Positions 1 to 6,631 of a stretch of DNA of 16,660 bases are shown piece by piece (the stretch's first letter is position 1; each line of letters opens with the position of its first letter). The DNA is taken from contig CAZFQG010000147.1 of NCBI GenBank assembly GCA_964520785.1, positions 1-16,660 of the forward strand, written 5' to 3'. Under the pieces are notes generated by a model, which did no database searches, was not told where the DNA came from, and worked only from the letters and a program-made list of their open reading frames with translations. This stretch comes from CAZFQG01 sp964520785. GTDB lineage: Bacteria > Planctomycetota > Planctomycetia > Pirellulales > Thermoguttaceae. Made by a program: the position numbers and the translations under genes.

Positions 1-364
1 CGGCGTACGAAACGGCGTCGTTACCCAAGCAGAGGTCGTTGAGAAACACGCCGTGCGAGAGCCAATAGCGGCCGGTGACGAGACTCGCCCGGTAGGGACA
101 GCAGACGGGGCACCCGGAAACCGCGTTCGTGAAATTGGCGCTCTCGCCGGCGAGGCGGTCGATGTGCGGTGTAATGGCGTTTGGATCCTCGGCATATCCG
201 GCCGCGTCGGCGCGCCATTGGTCGGTGAGGACGAACAGGACGTTCGGCATCCGCGAAGGATGCCGTGCATCCTCGGCGGCGGCCGGCGGCGGCGAAAACC
301 CCGCCACGGTCCCGGCAGCGGCGGCTTCGAGAAAACGGCGTCTTGAGATGCGGTCTTGGGGCAT
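1..364 (-). CDS. Tat-exported sulfatase, N-terminal 121 residues (cut by window edge)
   Basis: The first 121 residues of a type I sulfatase, which hydrolyses sulfate esters, often on polysaccharides in planctomycetes. The start is ATG at 364, with GGAGAG about 12 bases upstream. Residues 7-12 (SRRRFL) plus an Ala-rich stretch form a twin-arginine signal, so the enzyme is exported folded. NVLFVLTDQWR (41-51) is the usual first beta strand, with D48 a probable calcium ligand. CCPYRASLVTGRY (88-100) fits the C-x-P-x-R...TGR sulfatase signature; C88 (codon 101-103) should become formylglycine. The rest of the protein lies beyond the left edge, so the substrate class cannot be assigned. It starts 29 bases after the metallophosphoesterase stop on the same strand and is probably the last visible gene of that operon. 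The family call is secure; the substrate is unknown. Confidence 0.93.
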   Translation of the reverse strand, partial: MPQDRISRRRFLEAAAAGTVAGFSPPPAAAEDARHPSRMPNVLFVLTDQWRADAAGYAEDPNAITPHIDRLAGESANFTNAVSGCPVCCPYRASLVTGRYWLSHGVFLNDLCLGNDAVSYA

Positions 365-393
365 GGCTTGGGGGTTCTCTCCAGATAGGGTCC

Positions 394-873
394 TCAAAGT
401 GTCAAGGGATGGACCACCATGTCCGCCAGATCGACGACGGCCACCGACGGGGGCGATCCGCGGTGAATGGCGCCGGGATTGAGGAGGATTCCGTTCTTCG
501 TCCGATCGCACGCGGCGACGTGCGTGTGGCCGTAGCAAAGGAGGTCGTATTCTTCCGCGGCGAGCGCGCGTTCGAAAATGGCGTGATCGTGGCCATGCGT
601 CAGCGCAACCCGGCGGACTCCCAATTCGATTGACCCAAACTCGCCGTGACACGTCTGACCAGCCTCTTCGACGGCCGTCCTCAACAAAAGGGGGTTGTCC
701 GTGTTTCCGAACACGAAGTGCGCCTCCCACGGCGCAAATAGCGAAACGATTTCGACCAAGCCGACGTCCCCGCAGTGGAGAACCGCCGCGACGCCGAAAC
801 TCTCGAAAAACCGCACGGCCCGCCGAGTCGGCTCGACGCACCCATGGGTATCGCTAATCACGCCGATCAACAT
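394..873 (-). CDS. YfcE/MJ0936-type metallophosphoesterase
   Basis: A 159-residue calcineurin-like phosphoesterase, probably cytoplasmic, predicted to hydrolyse phosphodiesters with two metal ions. All family motifs are visible: SDTHG (D8, H10), CGD (D36), GNTDN (N57), THGHD (H93, H95) and GHTH (H116, H118). The length matches the compact YfcE/MJ0936 group (about 160-180 residues). A longer open frame runs upstream to 1107, but those residues are Arg-rich and lie inside the preceding gene. The ATG at 873 puts the beta strand MLIGVISDTHG at the N-terminus and has GGAGGT 9 bases upstream, so I chose it. Only two bases separate it from the stop of the ceramidase-like gene, implying translational coupling. 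The substrate is unknown; members of this family act on varied phosphodiesters in vitro. Confidence 0.92.
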   Translation of the reverse strand: MLIGVISDTHGCVEPTRRAVRFFESFGVAAVLHCGDVGLVEIVSLFAPWEAHFVFGNTDNPLLLRTAVEEAGQTCHGEFGSIELGVRRVALTHGHDHAIFERALAAEEYDLLCYGHTHVAACDRTKNGILLNPGAIHRGSPPSVAVVDLADMVVHPLTL

Positions 874-875
874 TA

Positions 876-2396
876 TCAATCCACCTCCGGCGGCACGCTC
901 CCATAACTCCAACCGGAGCCCGAGAACGGCGGATGCGCCGGCGGCTTCGGAGCCTCGCCGGGCGCGAGCCGCCTTGCCAATTCGATCCCTTTGTCGGCAA
1001 TCTTCGTACCGGCCTTCACTTCCAGGTTGCTGTAGTTGGAAAGCCGCGTCTCGTACCCGCCGCCGCCGGGACCGAGGGCCTCCTCGGTTGGAACATATCC
1101 GACGCAACCGTTCGCCAACTCCACCGGAAATGTGAATTCGAAGGGACTTTCCCGCTTAACGCGAAGACCCAATTCGACGAAATACTCCGCCGGGTTCGTC
1201 ACGAAAACGGCCGGACCGATTTGTACCGCTTGCACTTCCACCGCGGCGGTCGGCTCCTTTTTCAGCTTCGCGTCGAGTAGAACGATCTCCTTCGCGAACG
1301 TCCACTCCGTCGCTCCCACCTCGCTTGGCGATTTCTTCACCATTTCAAGGCATCGAGCCACGCGTTCGGGTTTCGGAATCCGCCGCCCCACCTCCAGCGT
1401 CTCGGAGACGGCCATGACCGGCGCAAGCGTTCCACGCGGCATCAGCAAAAGCGTCTTCACCGCCTCTGCGCCAACGCAACCGCCCACCCTTTGGGCCCAC
1501 GTATCGCCGTCGGGATGCCGATAGGGACTGAGATTGTCCACCTGGGTGATATCCCCGCAGGCACCCGGCAGAAACACCACGACGACATCCTCGCCAAAAT
1601 ACCCGCGGATCACCTTTTCCATGTAGTAAATCCAGTTCGCCGAGAACCCCGGGGGGCTGGTCGTCGCATGGCATGCGTAATTGACGATGCAACCGGCCAA
1701 TTTTCCGTCGCCGTTCCATACGCCGATCACCCCTACCTCGGGATCAATCGGCCCCGCATAGTCGATGATGTCGGGATTCCCCTGACCCGGGTGTGAATAG
1801 GTCAACCCATTCTTCATCCGGAACCGGCGGTTAAACGCCACCTTGTCTTCGTACCCGCCACCGACCCCGGCCTGAACTTCTTCGCGATTCTCATTCGCTT
1901 CGCGAACCGCTTCCACGACGGCGGCGTGACAGGTCTTCATGTAGTCGGCGTCTGCGCACGACGATTGGTTGTAAGCCAAGTCTCGCACGAATTCATCCGC
2001 GTGATCGAACTCGTCGGGAAGGATCATGCTCAGCGGCCCCGAGGAGTGTGAATGCGAGGCACCAATCAAAATCGCCTCCGCCGGGATACCGGTATTTTGC
2101 GTAATTTCCTTGCGAATCCCCTGAACAAACGGGCGGCGGACGGCAAGTGTATCGATTCCCACCAGCGCTACGCGATTCATCCCGTCGTCGAACACGACCG
2201 CGCGGACCTTGCAAGGGTCGTGGACCGACTTCTGATACGACTTGCCGTACCCCCCGGGCTGTTCACTTCCCAGAGGGGGCGTGATGTCCCGTTCGGCGAA
2301 GCCGGCTTTGAACCCGGCGGCCTCACAGGAGACGGAACCAATTACCAGACAGAGTGTTACGAGCAGAATGCGCGTACCGGAAATCCAAGGACGCAT
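876..2396 (-). CDS. Secreted neutral/alkaline ceramidase-fold hydrolase
   Basis: A 506-residue protein of the neutral/alkaline non-lysosomal ceramidase family (N-terminal domain). Residues 1-27 form a signal peptide (hydrophobic core ILLVTLCLVIG), so it acts outside the cytoplasm. Probable zinc ligands by family comparison are H115 and H117 in ASHSHSSGP, H243 in NYACHATT, E404 in NPAEYF and a tyrosine near 448-455. Where true ceramidases carry the catalytic serine in a GDVSPN-like motif, this protein reads GDITQVDN (281-288), with T284 in that place. It is also shorter than full ceramidases (over 600 residues), and I see no separate C-terminal Ig-like domain. Activity on ceramide is therefore doubtful; a related amide or ester substrate is possible. 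It is first in a leftward operon with the metallophosphoesterase and sulfatase. CGGAG lies about 9 bases before the ATG. Confidence 0.88.
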   Translation of the reverse strand: MRPWISGTRILLVTLCLVIGSVSCEAAGFKAGFAERDITPPLGSEQPGGYGKSYQKSVHDPCKVRAVVFDDGMNRVALVGIDTLAVRRPFVQGIRKEITQNTGIPAEAILIGASHSHSSGPLSMILPDEFDHADEFVRDLAYNQSSCADADYMKTCHAAVVEAVREANENREEVQAGVGGGYEDKVAFNRRFRMKNGLTYSHPGQGNPDIIDYAGPIDPEVGVIGVWNGDGKLAGCIVNYACHATTSPPGFSANWIYYMEKVIRGYFGEDVVVVFLPGACGDITQVDNLSPYRHPDGDTWAQRVGGCVGAEAVKTLLLMPRGTLAPVMAVSETLEVGRRIPKPERVARCLEMVKKSPSEVGATEWTFAKEIVLLDAKLKKEPTAAVEVQAVQIGPAVFVTNPAEYFVELGLRVKRESPFEFTFPVELANGCVGYVPTEEALGPGGGGYETRLSNYSNLEVKAGTKIADKGIELARRLAPGEAPKPPAHPPFSGSGWSYGSVPPEVD

Positions 2397-2522
2397 GGCA
2401 AAAAACTCCGTTTTCGTGGGGGTGGCTTCAACGGAAGCAACTTACGTGGACGCTTGATCTTGGAAAAAACACGAGCATTCGTCTCGCCGGGATCCAGCTT
2501 TCCAGCGATTTCGCCTCGCATA

Positions 2523-2551
2523 AGTATCAAACCATCTCCCGTTTATGATAA
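2523..2551 (-). promoter_or_regulatory. Candidate promoter of the ceramidase/phosphoesterase/sulfatase operon
   Basis: On the minus strand, TTATCA (2546-2551) and GATACT (2523-2528) are separated by 17 bases, each matching sigma70 consensus at four of six positions. The distance to the ceramidase ATG is about 125 bases, leaving room for a leader. Matches of this quality arise by chance, so this is only a candidate. Confidence 0.25.
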
Positions 2552-2615
2552 CGGGCGCGCGCCGGCGGGGCAACCTCGCTTGCCGACGAGCGGACCGGCT
2601 CCGTGGCAATAGCCA

Positions 2616-2652
2616 ATAGCACGACCTGGGAAAAAGGAATTGGTCGTGCTAT
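2616..2652. repeat. 11-bp perfect inverted repeat (hairpin or operator)
   Basis: The arms ATAGCACGACC (2616-2626) and GGTCGTGCTAT (2642-2652) are exact reverse complements around a 15-base loop. There is no T-run on either side, so a simple intrinsic terminator is unlikely. The right arm overlaps TATACT (2650-2655), which resembles a -10 box for the plus-strand membrane-protein gene, although the matching -35 (TGGGAA, 2627-2632) is poor. It could be a repressor site or a leader RNA hairpin. It lies 126 bases before the membrane-protein ATG. Confidence 0.6.
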
Positions 2653-2777
2653 ACTGCGAAGCAACGGATGCCAACCTGGTCAAATCAAGATGCCAAGCTG
2701 ATCAATACGGGTCGTCCGATTGAGCGATCCACGACCTTCGTTGCGGTGTCCGAATCGCAGACCTCTCCGAACCGCCA

Positions 2778-3428
2778 ATGGACCCATTTCACCTGTGCGT
2801 GGCCTGTGGCCCGCTCGCCGTTTACCTGTCGATCATCGCGGCGATCAACCTCATTCGACGCCCGTTCGTCGTCTCCGCCGTCCGGGACGCCGGCGCGCTG
2901 GGTTTGGCCGTCTCCGGACTCGTCGTGATCGGTCCCGCGGAGCTGTTTTTTCCCAGTGCCGCGGCGATCCACTTCGGCGCATACGTCTGGCTCCTGTTGA
3001 TCGCCCTCTACGCGCTGTGCCTGATTCTGATCCTGTTGCTGCTCCGCCCGCGTATTATCGTATACAACATCCCGGCGGAAGAACTCCGGGCCATTCTGGC
3101 GGACCTGGCCCCCAGGTTGGACCAGAAATCTCGCTGGGCCGGCGATAGTCTCGCGATGCCTCAACTGGGCGTTCAGTTACACCTGGAAGCAAGCACCGTT
3201 ATGCGCAACATTTCGCTCGTCGCCGCCGGCCCTCGCCAAAACCACGCCGGCTGGCGCAGACTCGAAACCGCGTTGATCGAAGGAACCCGAGAATTCGAGG
3301 TGTCCCGCAACTATCGCGCCCTCGGCCTTCTCACGTTCGCGGGTATGCTTCTGGCGGTAATGACCCTCGCCGTCTACAACAACCCCCAGTTGATCGCCCG
3401 GTCATTATTGGAAGTGTTGCGGCTGTAG
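2778..3428 (+). CDS. Conserved-looking four-helix membrane protein of unknown function
   Basis: A 216-residue protein. Hydrophobic segments at about 10-25, 38-56, 67-89 and 181-200 predict four membrane helices. A soluble stretch of about 90 residues (90-180) lies between helices three and four. That stretch contains RPRIIVYNIPAEEL (90-103), RWAGDSL (119-125), GVQLHLE (131-137), RNISLVAAG (143-151) and NHAGWRRLE (155-163), which read like a folded, conserved domain and not random sequence. I recall very similar unnamed proteins from planctomycetes but cannot assign a function. The ATG at 2778 is the first in frame that begins the MDPFHLC N-terminus; no clear Shine-Dalgarno precedes it. It stands alone on its strand and converges on the dehydrogenase gene, with 13 bases between stops. 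Confidence 0.85.
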   Translation: MDPFHLCVACGPLAVYLSIIAAINLIRRPFVVSAVRDAGALGLAVSGLVVIGPAELFFPSAAAIHFGAYVWLLLIALYALCLILILLLLRPRIIVYNIPAEELRAILADLAPRLDQKSRWAGDSLAMPQLGVQLHLEASTVMRNISLVAAGPRQNHAGWRRLETALIEGTREFEVSRNYRALGLLTFAGMLLAVMTLAVYNNPQLIARSLLEVLRL

Positions 3429-3451
3429 GGCGGGGAATCCCTTATCGCAAC
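3416..3451. terminator. Possible bidirectional stem-loop between converging genes
   Basis: GTTGCG (3416-3421) pairs with CGCAAC (3446-3451). Inside it AGGG (3427-3430) pairs with CCCT (3439-3442). The structure spans both stop codons of the converging membrane-protein and dehydrogenase genes. It lacks a T-tract on either strand and the stem is interrupted, so termination is only a suggestion from position and symmetry. Confidence 0.25.
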
Positions 3452-4677
3452 CTCGCGCGCGGCGCATCGCCGTACTCGATCACGGCCGGGGCGCCGTCGG
3501 TGAGTATGGATAACCGCACGGCCTCGGTGGTCAATTCGTTGATGGAGCTGTTCGCGGGCGTCGCGACGATACCGCGCGCGTCGATCTCGCTGATTTTTGC
3601 CTGGCGCGCCGCCAGGTCGCCGGCCGCGTTGACGCTAATGGCCGAAAGGACATTCGCCTCGACTGATTCGTAGCCGTAGCCGACCGGTTTCAGCCCGTCC
3701 TCCTGCCAGGGCACGAGGCGGAAGTAATCCGGGTTGATGTAGCGGAACATCGCGCCGGAGTCTTTGTCGGCATAGCCGTAGCTGCAGCCGCGAAACTGGT
3801 CGTCGTGCTTGAGGATGGTCCCCAAATCCTCACCCTCGCCGTACATCGTGATTCCCTGGTCGTTCGTCCCAGCCCCTTCGTCGGGGTAGCCGAGACCGTT
3901 GATCACGCCGAGAATCGCGCCGTTTTCCCAAACGACCGTCCCACTGGACCAGAGATAACCGACGTTGCCGTTGGGGAATTTTCCCTCCACCCCGCGGACG
4001 CAGACCTCCGTTGGCTTCAGACCGGTAATGAAATAGACCAGGTCCACGTAGTGGCAACCGATGTAAGTGAAGGGATCGGTATTTTCCTTCGTGAACCAGT
4101 TCTGGAAGTTCGAGTGCCGGTAATAGTATGGCTCGATGAGCCTTGCTTCCCCCAGTTTGAATTCACCAAGACGGCCGGCGCGGTACTGTTTTCTCGCCTC
4201 GAGCGACCGCCGGTCGAACCGCTTGTGGTACTCCACTCCCACGAACAGCCCCTGCTGGAACGCCATTTCCTCGATCTCGACCGCCTGGGCGTACTTCAGA
4301 ACAAGGGGCTTGACGGTGAGAACGTGCTGATCGTGTTCCAGCGCGTATCGTACGATCGGATCGTGCAGGTGATCCGGCACCGCGACGACGACCAGGTTCC
4401 GCGGTGAAAGGGACGCAATTGCCTCTTTGTAGAGGTCCGGAAAGACCTGATCGTCCGGCGTATCGAGCGATGGCATCGCTTCAAAGGCCTGCCCTGGAAA
4501 CGCGGCCGCGAACGCGCCGGATTCCGCGAGGACTCTCAAGGGGGCCGCGTTGAGGGCGCAGATCGTAATCTTGCCGACGTCGCCGCGCCGCTGCAAATGA
4601 TAGAGCGACGGCAACAGTTGGTCATGCGTTATCATCCCGCCGCCGATGACGGCGACGTCCACATTTCCTTGACTCAT
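3442..4677 (-). CDS. Gfo/Idh/MocA-family NAD(P)-dependent oxidoreductase
   Basis: A 411-residue dehydrogenase of the glucose-fructose oxidoreductase/inositol dehydrogenase family, probably cytoplasmic (no signal peptide). VDVAVIGGGMI (6-16) is the Rossmann dinucleotide loop. LVVVAVPDHLH (95-105) matches the second conserved strand. TVKP (121-124) occupies the place of the family EKP motif, with K123 the probable catalytic lysine; the usual glutamate is valine. GVEYHKRFDRR (147-157) and CHYVDLVYF (208-216) contain the expected substrate-side residues. It begins 21 bases after the aminotransferase stop, with AAAGGAG 8-14 bases before the ATG, so the two are probably cotranscribed. The substrate is likely a polyol, sugar or amino-polyol but cannot be read from sequence. 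Confidence 0.92.
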   Translation of the reverse strand: MSQGNVDVAVIGGGMITHDQLLPSLYHLQRRGDVGKITICALNAAPLRVLAESGAFAAAFPGQAFEAMPSLDTPDDQVFPDLYKEAIASLSPRNLVVVAVPDHLHDPIVRYALEHDQHVLTVKPLVLKYAQAVEIEEMAFQQGLFVGVEYHKRFDRRSLEARKQYRAGRLGEFKLGEARLIEPYYYRHSNFQNWFTKENTDPFTYIGCHYVDLVYFITGLKPTEVCVRGVEGKFPNGNVGYLWSSGTVVWENGAILGVINGLGYPDEGAGTNDQGITMYGEGEDLGTILKHDDQFRGCSYGYADKDSGAMFRYINPDYFRLVPWQEDGLKPVGYGYESVEANVLSAISVNAAGDLAARQAKISEIDARGIVATPANSSINELTTEAVRLSILTDGAPAVIEYGDAPRARLR

Positions 4678-4698
4678 GGGATGAACTCCTTTGCGTTT

Positions 4699-6075
4699 CT
4701 AACCCAAGACTTCCGCGAGCGCCTCTTCCAGTACGGCGATGCTCTCACGGAGCGGCTCTTCCGTAATCACCAGCGGAGGCGAGATTTTCACCGACGCGCC
4801 GGCGTACCCGACCGGAGCGAACATCAACAGCCCCTTTTCCACGCATGCGTTGACGACGCGCGAGGCCGTTTTCGCGTCCGGCTCGATTCCTCCCGGCTTC
4901 ACCATGTGCAAAGCGGCGACGAGCCCCTTGCCGTGGACCATGCCGATGTGGTCGGGGTACTTCCTCCAAATTTCACGCAGCGCCGGCTGAAGGACTTCTT
5001 CTCCCAGTTTCCGCGAGTTTTCGGCAAGATGCTCCTCCTCGATCACGTCCAGGCTCGCCAGCGCCGCGGCGACGCAAACCGGATTGCCGGTGTGGGTCGA
5101 GGTCATCGAGCCGGGGGCGTACAGATCCATCAGGTCCGTTCGGCCGATGACGGCGGCCAGGGGCATTCCGCTGGAAATCCCCTTGCCGCAGCAGATCAAG
5201 TCCGGGACGATGCCGTAGTGTTCGAATCCCCAGTAGGTCCCCGTCCGGCCAAACCCCGCCTGGACCTCGTCGCAAATGAGCGCCGCCTGGTTCTCGTCAC
5301 ACCAACCGCGCAGCTTCTGCATGTACTGCGGCGGCGCGAAACTCGCGTTCCCCCCTTGGTACGTCTCCGTCATCACGCCGGCCACCTGTTTCGGATGCAC
5401 CCCTTTTGCGGCCAGGGCATTCAGAAATCCCTCGAAACTGGTATCCGGCCCCCGAAACCCGCAGGGAAACGGCACCTGGACGAAATCCTTGTCCAGGTTG
5501 ACAATCCAACTCTTCAGCGCCGGAATTCCACCAGCCATCTGCGCGCCGAGCGTCCGGCCGTGAAAGGCGTTGTCAAACGTGACAATCGTGATCTTGTCGT
5601 TTCCGCCGAGTTTCTGGCCCTGAGTTCGGGCCAGTTTCACCGCGCATTCCGTCGCCTCGGAACCGGTCGTCAAAAGGAAGACCTTGTCCAGTCCTTCCGG
5701 CGCGACCTCGGCCAGCTTCTTCGTCAACTCCGCCCTCCCCACGTGCGGAAAACAGTAGCAATGGACCATGCCCTGGTTGATCTGATCGAGCATCGCCTGT
5801 TTGATCTTGGGGTGATTGTGTCCCGCGTTCGTAACAAGGACGCCGGACGACCAGTCAAGCCACTTGTTTCCCCACCGGTCATAAACCTGAATTCCCTCGG
5901 CGCTGTCCCACACGACCGGGGGCTGTCCCGCCATGCTCCGGGGCTCGTGGCGCCGCAACATTTCAAGAATGGGAAGAGACTCCGGAACCGGAAACGGTGT
6001 TTGGATGGTGCGATACTTCGTGTCGACGAACGGAACGTTCTTGGGCGTTAGCTCTTGTGCCTGTACTTCAGCCAT
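4699..6075 (-). CDS. Class III PLP-dependent aminotransferase (GabT-like)
   Basis: A 458-residue fold-type I aminotransferase of the omega-amino-acid group, which moves an amino group between an amine or omega-amino acid and a 2-oxo acid. TTGSEATECAVKLAR (136-150) is the phosphate-binding GSEA region. FHGRT (171-175), ETYQGG (237-242) and ICDEVQAGFGRTG (267-279) are the class III signatures, with D269 contacting the pyridine nitrogen. CCGKGISSGMPL (295-306) carries the Schiff-base lysine K298. THTGNP (327-332) is the partner-subunit phosphate loop. Length is normal for the family. AAAGG lies about 10 bases upstream of the ATG. It is the first gene of a leftward pair with the Gfo/Idh/MocA enzyme. 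4-aminobutyrate is only one possible substrate; taurine, beta-alanine or an amino-polyol are alternatives. Confidence 0.93.
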   Translation of the reverse strand: MAEVQAQELTPKNVPFVDTKYRTIQTPFPVPESLPILEMLRRHEPRSMAGQPPVVWDSAEGIQVYDRWGNKWLDWSSGVLVTNAGHNHPKIKQAMLDQINQGMVHCYCFPHVGRAELTKKLAEVAPEGLDKVFLLTTGSEATECAVKLARTQGQKLGGNDKITIVTFDNAFHGRTLGAQMAGGIPALKSWIVNLDKDFVQVPFPCGFRGPDTSFEGFLNALAAKGVHPKQVAGVMTETYQGGNASFAPPQYMQKLRGWCDENQAALICDEVQAGFGRTGTYWGFEHYGIVPDLICCGKGISSGMPLAAVIGRTDLMDLYAPGSMTSTHTGNPVCVAAALASLDVIEEEHLAENSRKLGEEVLQPALREIWRKYPDHIGMVHGKGLVAALHMVKPGGIEPDAKTASRVVNACVEKGLLMFAPVGYAGASVKISPPLVITEEPLRESIAVLEEALAEVLG

Positions 6076-6631
6076 GGATCAGAACCTTTCGATTCGAGCC
6101 GATCCGGTGGGTCGGACCGGCGCAACGTCAATCGTTTCGTACAACGCTTGCCGTAGTGCCGTCACGGATGCCGACAACCGTTTTCTTTTCGAACTTCACG
6201 TTTTTCCGCAATGCCTATAAAAAAACCCCGTCCCAGGCCGCTCGGTATTTCAAGCTGGTGGCCCGGTTCGGAGCGCTCGGTTTGGTCCAATGTCGCCAGT
6301 GCCGCTACGGATGGCGACGAGCGGGTTCGAATTGTGGGGTGCTCGCGGGAGAGGGACGAAGGAATACTTCAGGCACTTCCCCCACGAGAACTTTTTTGAT
6401 TATACAGGAGTCGCCGAATGAATACACCCCCCCCAAGCTGGTATTTGCGGGAACTCCAGGAAATGCACCTCCGATGAATCCCCCTTGCCAGGGCATTGCT
6501 GCTGGCAGAAGGGTTCACCTTGTCCGACCGCGGCGTGTCGGCGATAATCGTCGATGTGCGGAAAACCGAGCAAGACCATTCCATCCCCAGCGGATTTGCC
6601 AAAAAAGAACCGACCGAACCGGGAGAAACCC
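6076..6631. other. Divergent intergenic region, 556 bases
   Basis: This region separates the leftward aminotransferase from the rightward propeller gene. It includes A/T-rich patches at 6180-6230 and 6385-6405, a run of eight Cs (6427-6434), a small inverted repeat CCGGT/ACCGG (6104-6108 and 6116-6120), and another, TGCCAG/CTGGCA (6486-6491 and 6502-6507). A 19-codon ORF with a good ribosome-binding site lies at 6418-6477 and is listed separately. I found no convincing sigma70 promoter, tRNA or longer protein-coding frame. Frames crossing it lack ribosome-binding sites and recognisable motifs. Confidence 0.55.
6418..6477 (+). CDS. Possible 19-residue leader peptide
   Basis: The frame encodes MNTPPPSWYLRELQEMHLR and stops at TGA. 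AGGAG (6406-6410) lies 7 bases before the ATG, an ideal ribosome-binding arrangement and better than that of several real genes here. The peptide has three consecutive prolines, a known ribosome-slowing sequence, then an amphipathic-looking end. It is 154 bases upstream of the propeller gene and on the same strand. It could be a leader peptide controlling that gene, a free small protein, the start of a decayed gene, or chance. Without homologues I cannot choose between these. Confidence 0.3.
   Translation: MNTPPPSWYLRELQEMHLR

Larger units (their letters stand above)
2397..2777. other. Divergent intergenic region, 381 bases
   Basis: This region lies between the outward-transcribed ceramidase-like gene and the membrane-protein gene. 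I see no credible protein-coding frame: the open frames crossing it are antisense extensions of the left gene or lack a ribosome-binding site. It contains a weak promoter-like pair for the left operon (2523-2551) and a strong inverted repeat (2616-2652) on the membrane-protein side. The rest, notably the GC-rich stretch around 2550-2600, holds nothing I can identify. Confidence 0.6.

Noticed and set aside
874..1107. N-terminal extension of the metallophosphoesterase
   Set aside because: The extra 78 residues overlap the ceramidase-like gene, are low-complexity and Arg-rich, and the internal ATG at 873 has a strong ribosome-binding site and the proper family N-terminus.
4597..6051. Plus-strand open frame of 484 codons opposite the aminotransferase
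   Set aside because: It is antisense to a gene with every class III aminotransferase motif. Its translation is Arg/His-rich without domains, a GC-rich mirror artefact.
6321..6340. GGTTCGAAT, resembling a tRNA T-loop
   Set aside because: The flanking bases do not form a five-pair T stem, and no acceptor stem or anticodon arm can be placed around it.
6554..6631. Earlier ATG for the propeller protein
   Set aside because: It would bury the signal peptide behind 26 polar residues, and it lacks a ribosome-binding site, unlike the ATG at 6632.
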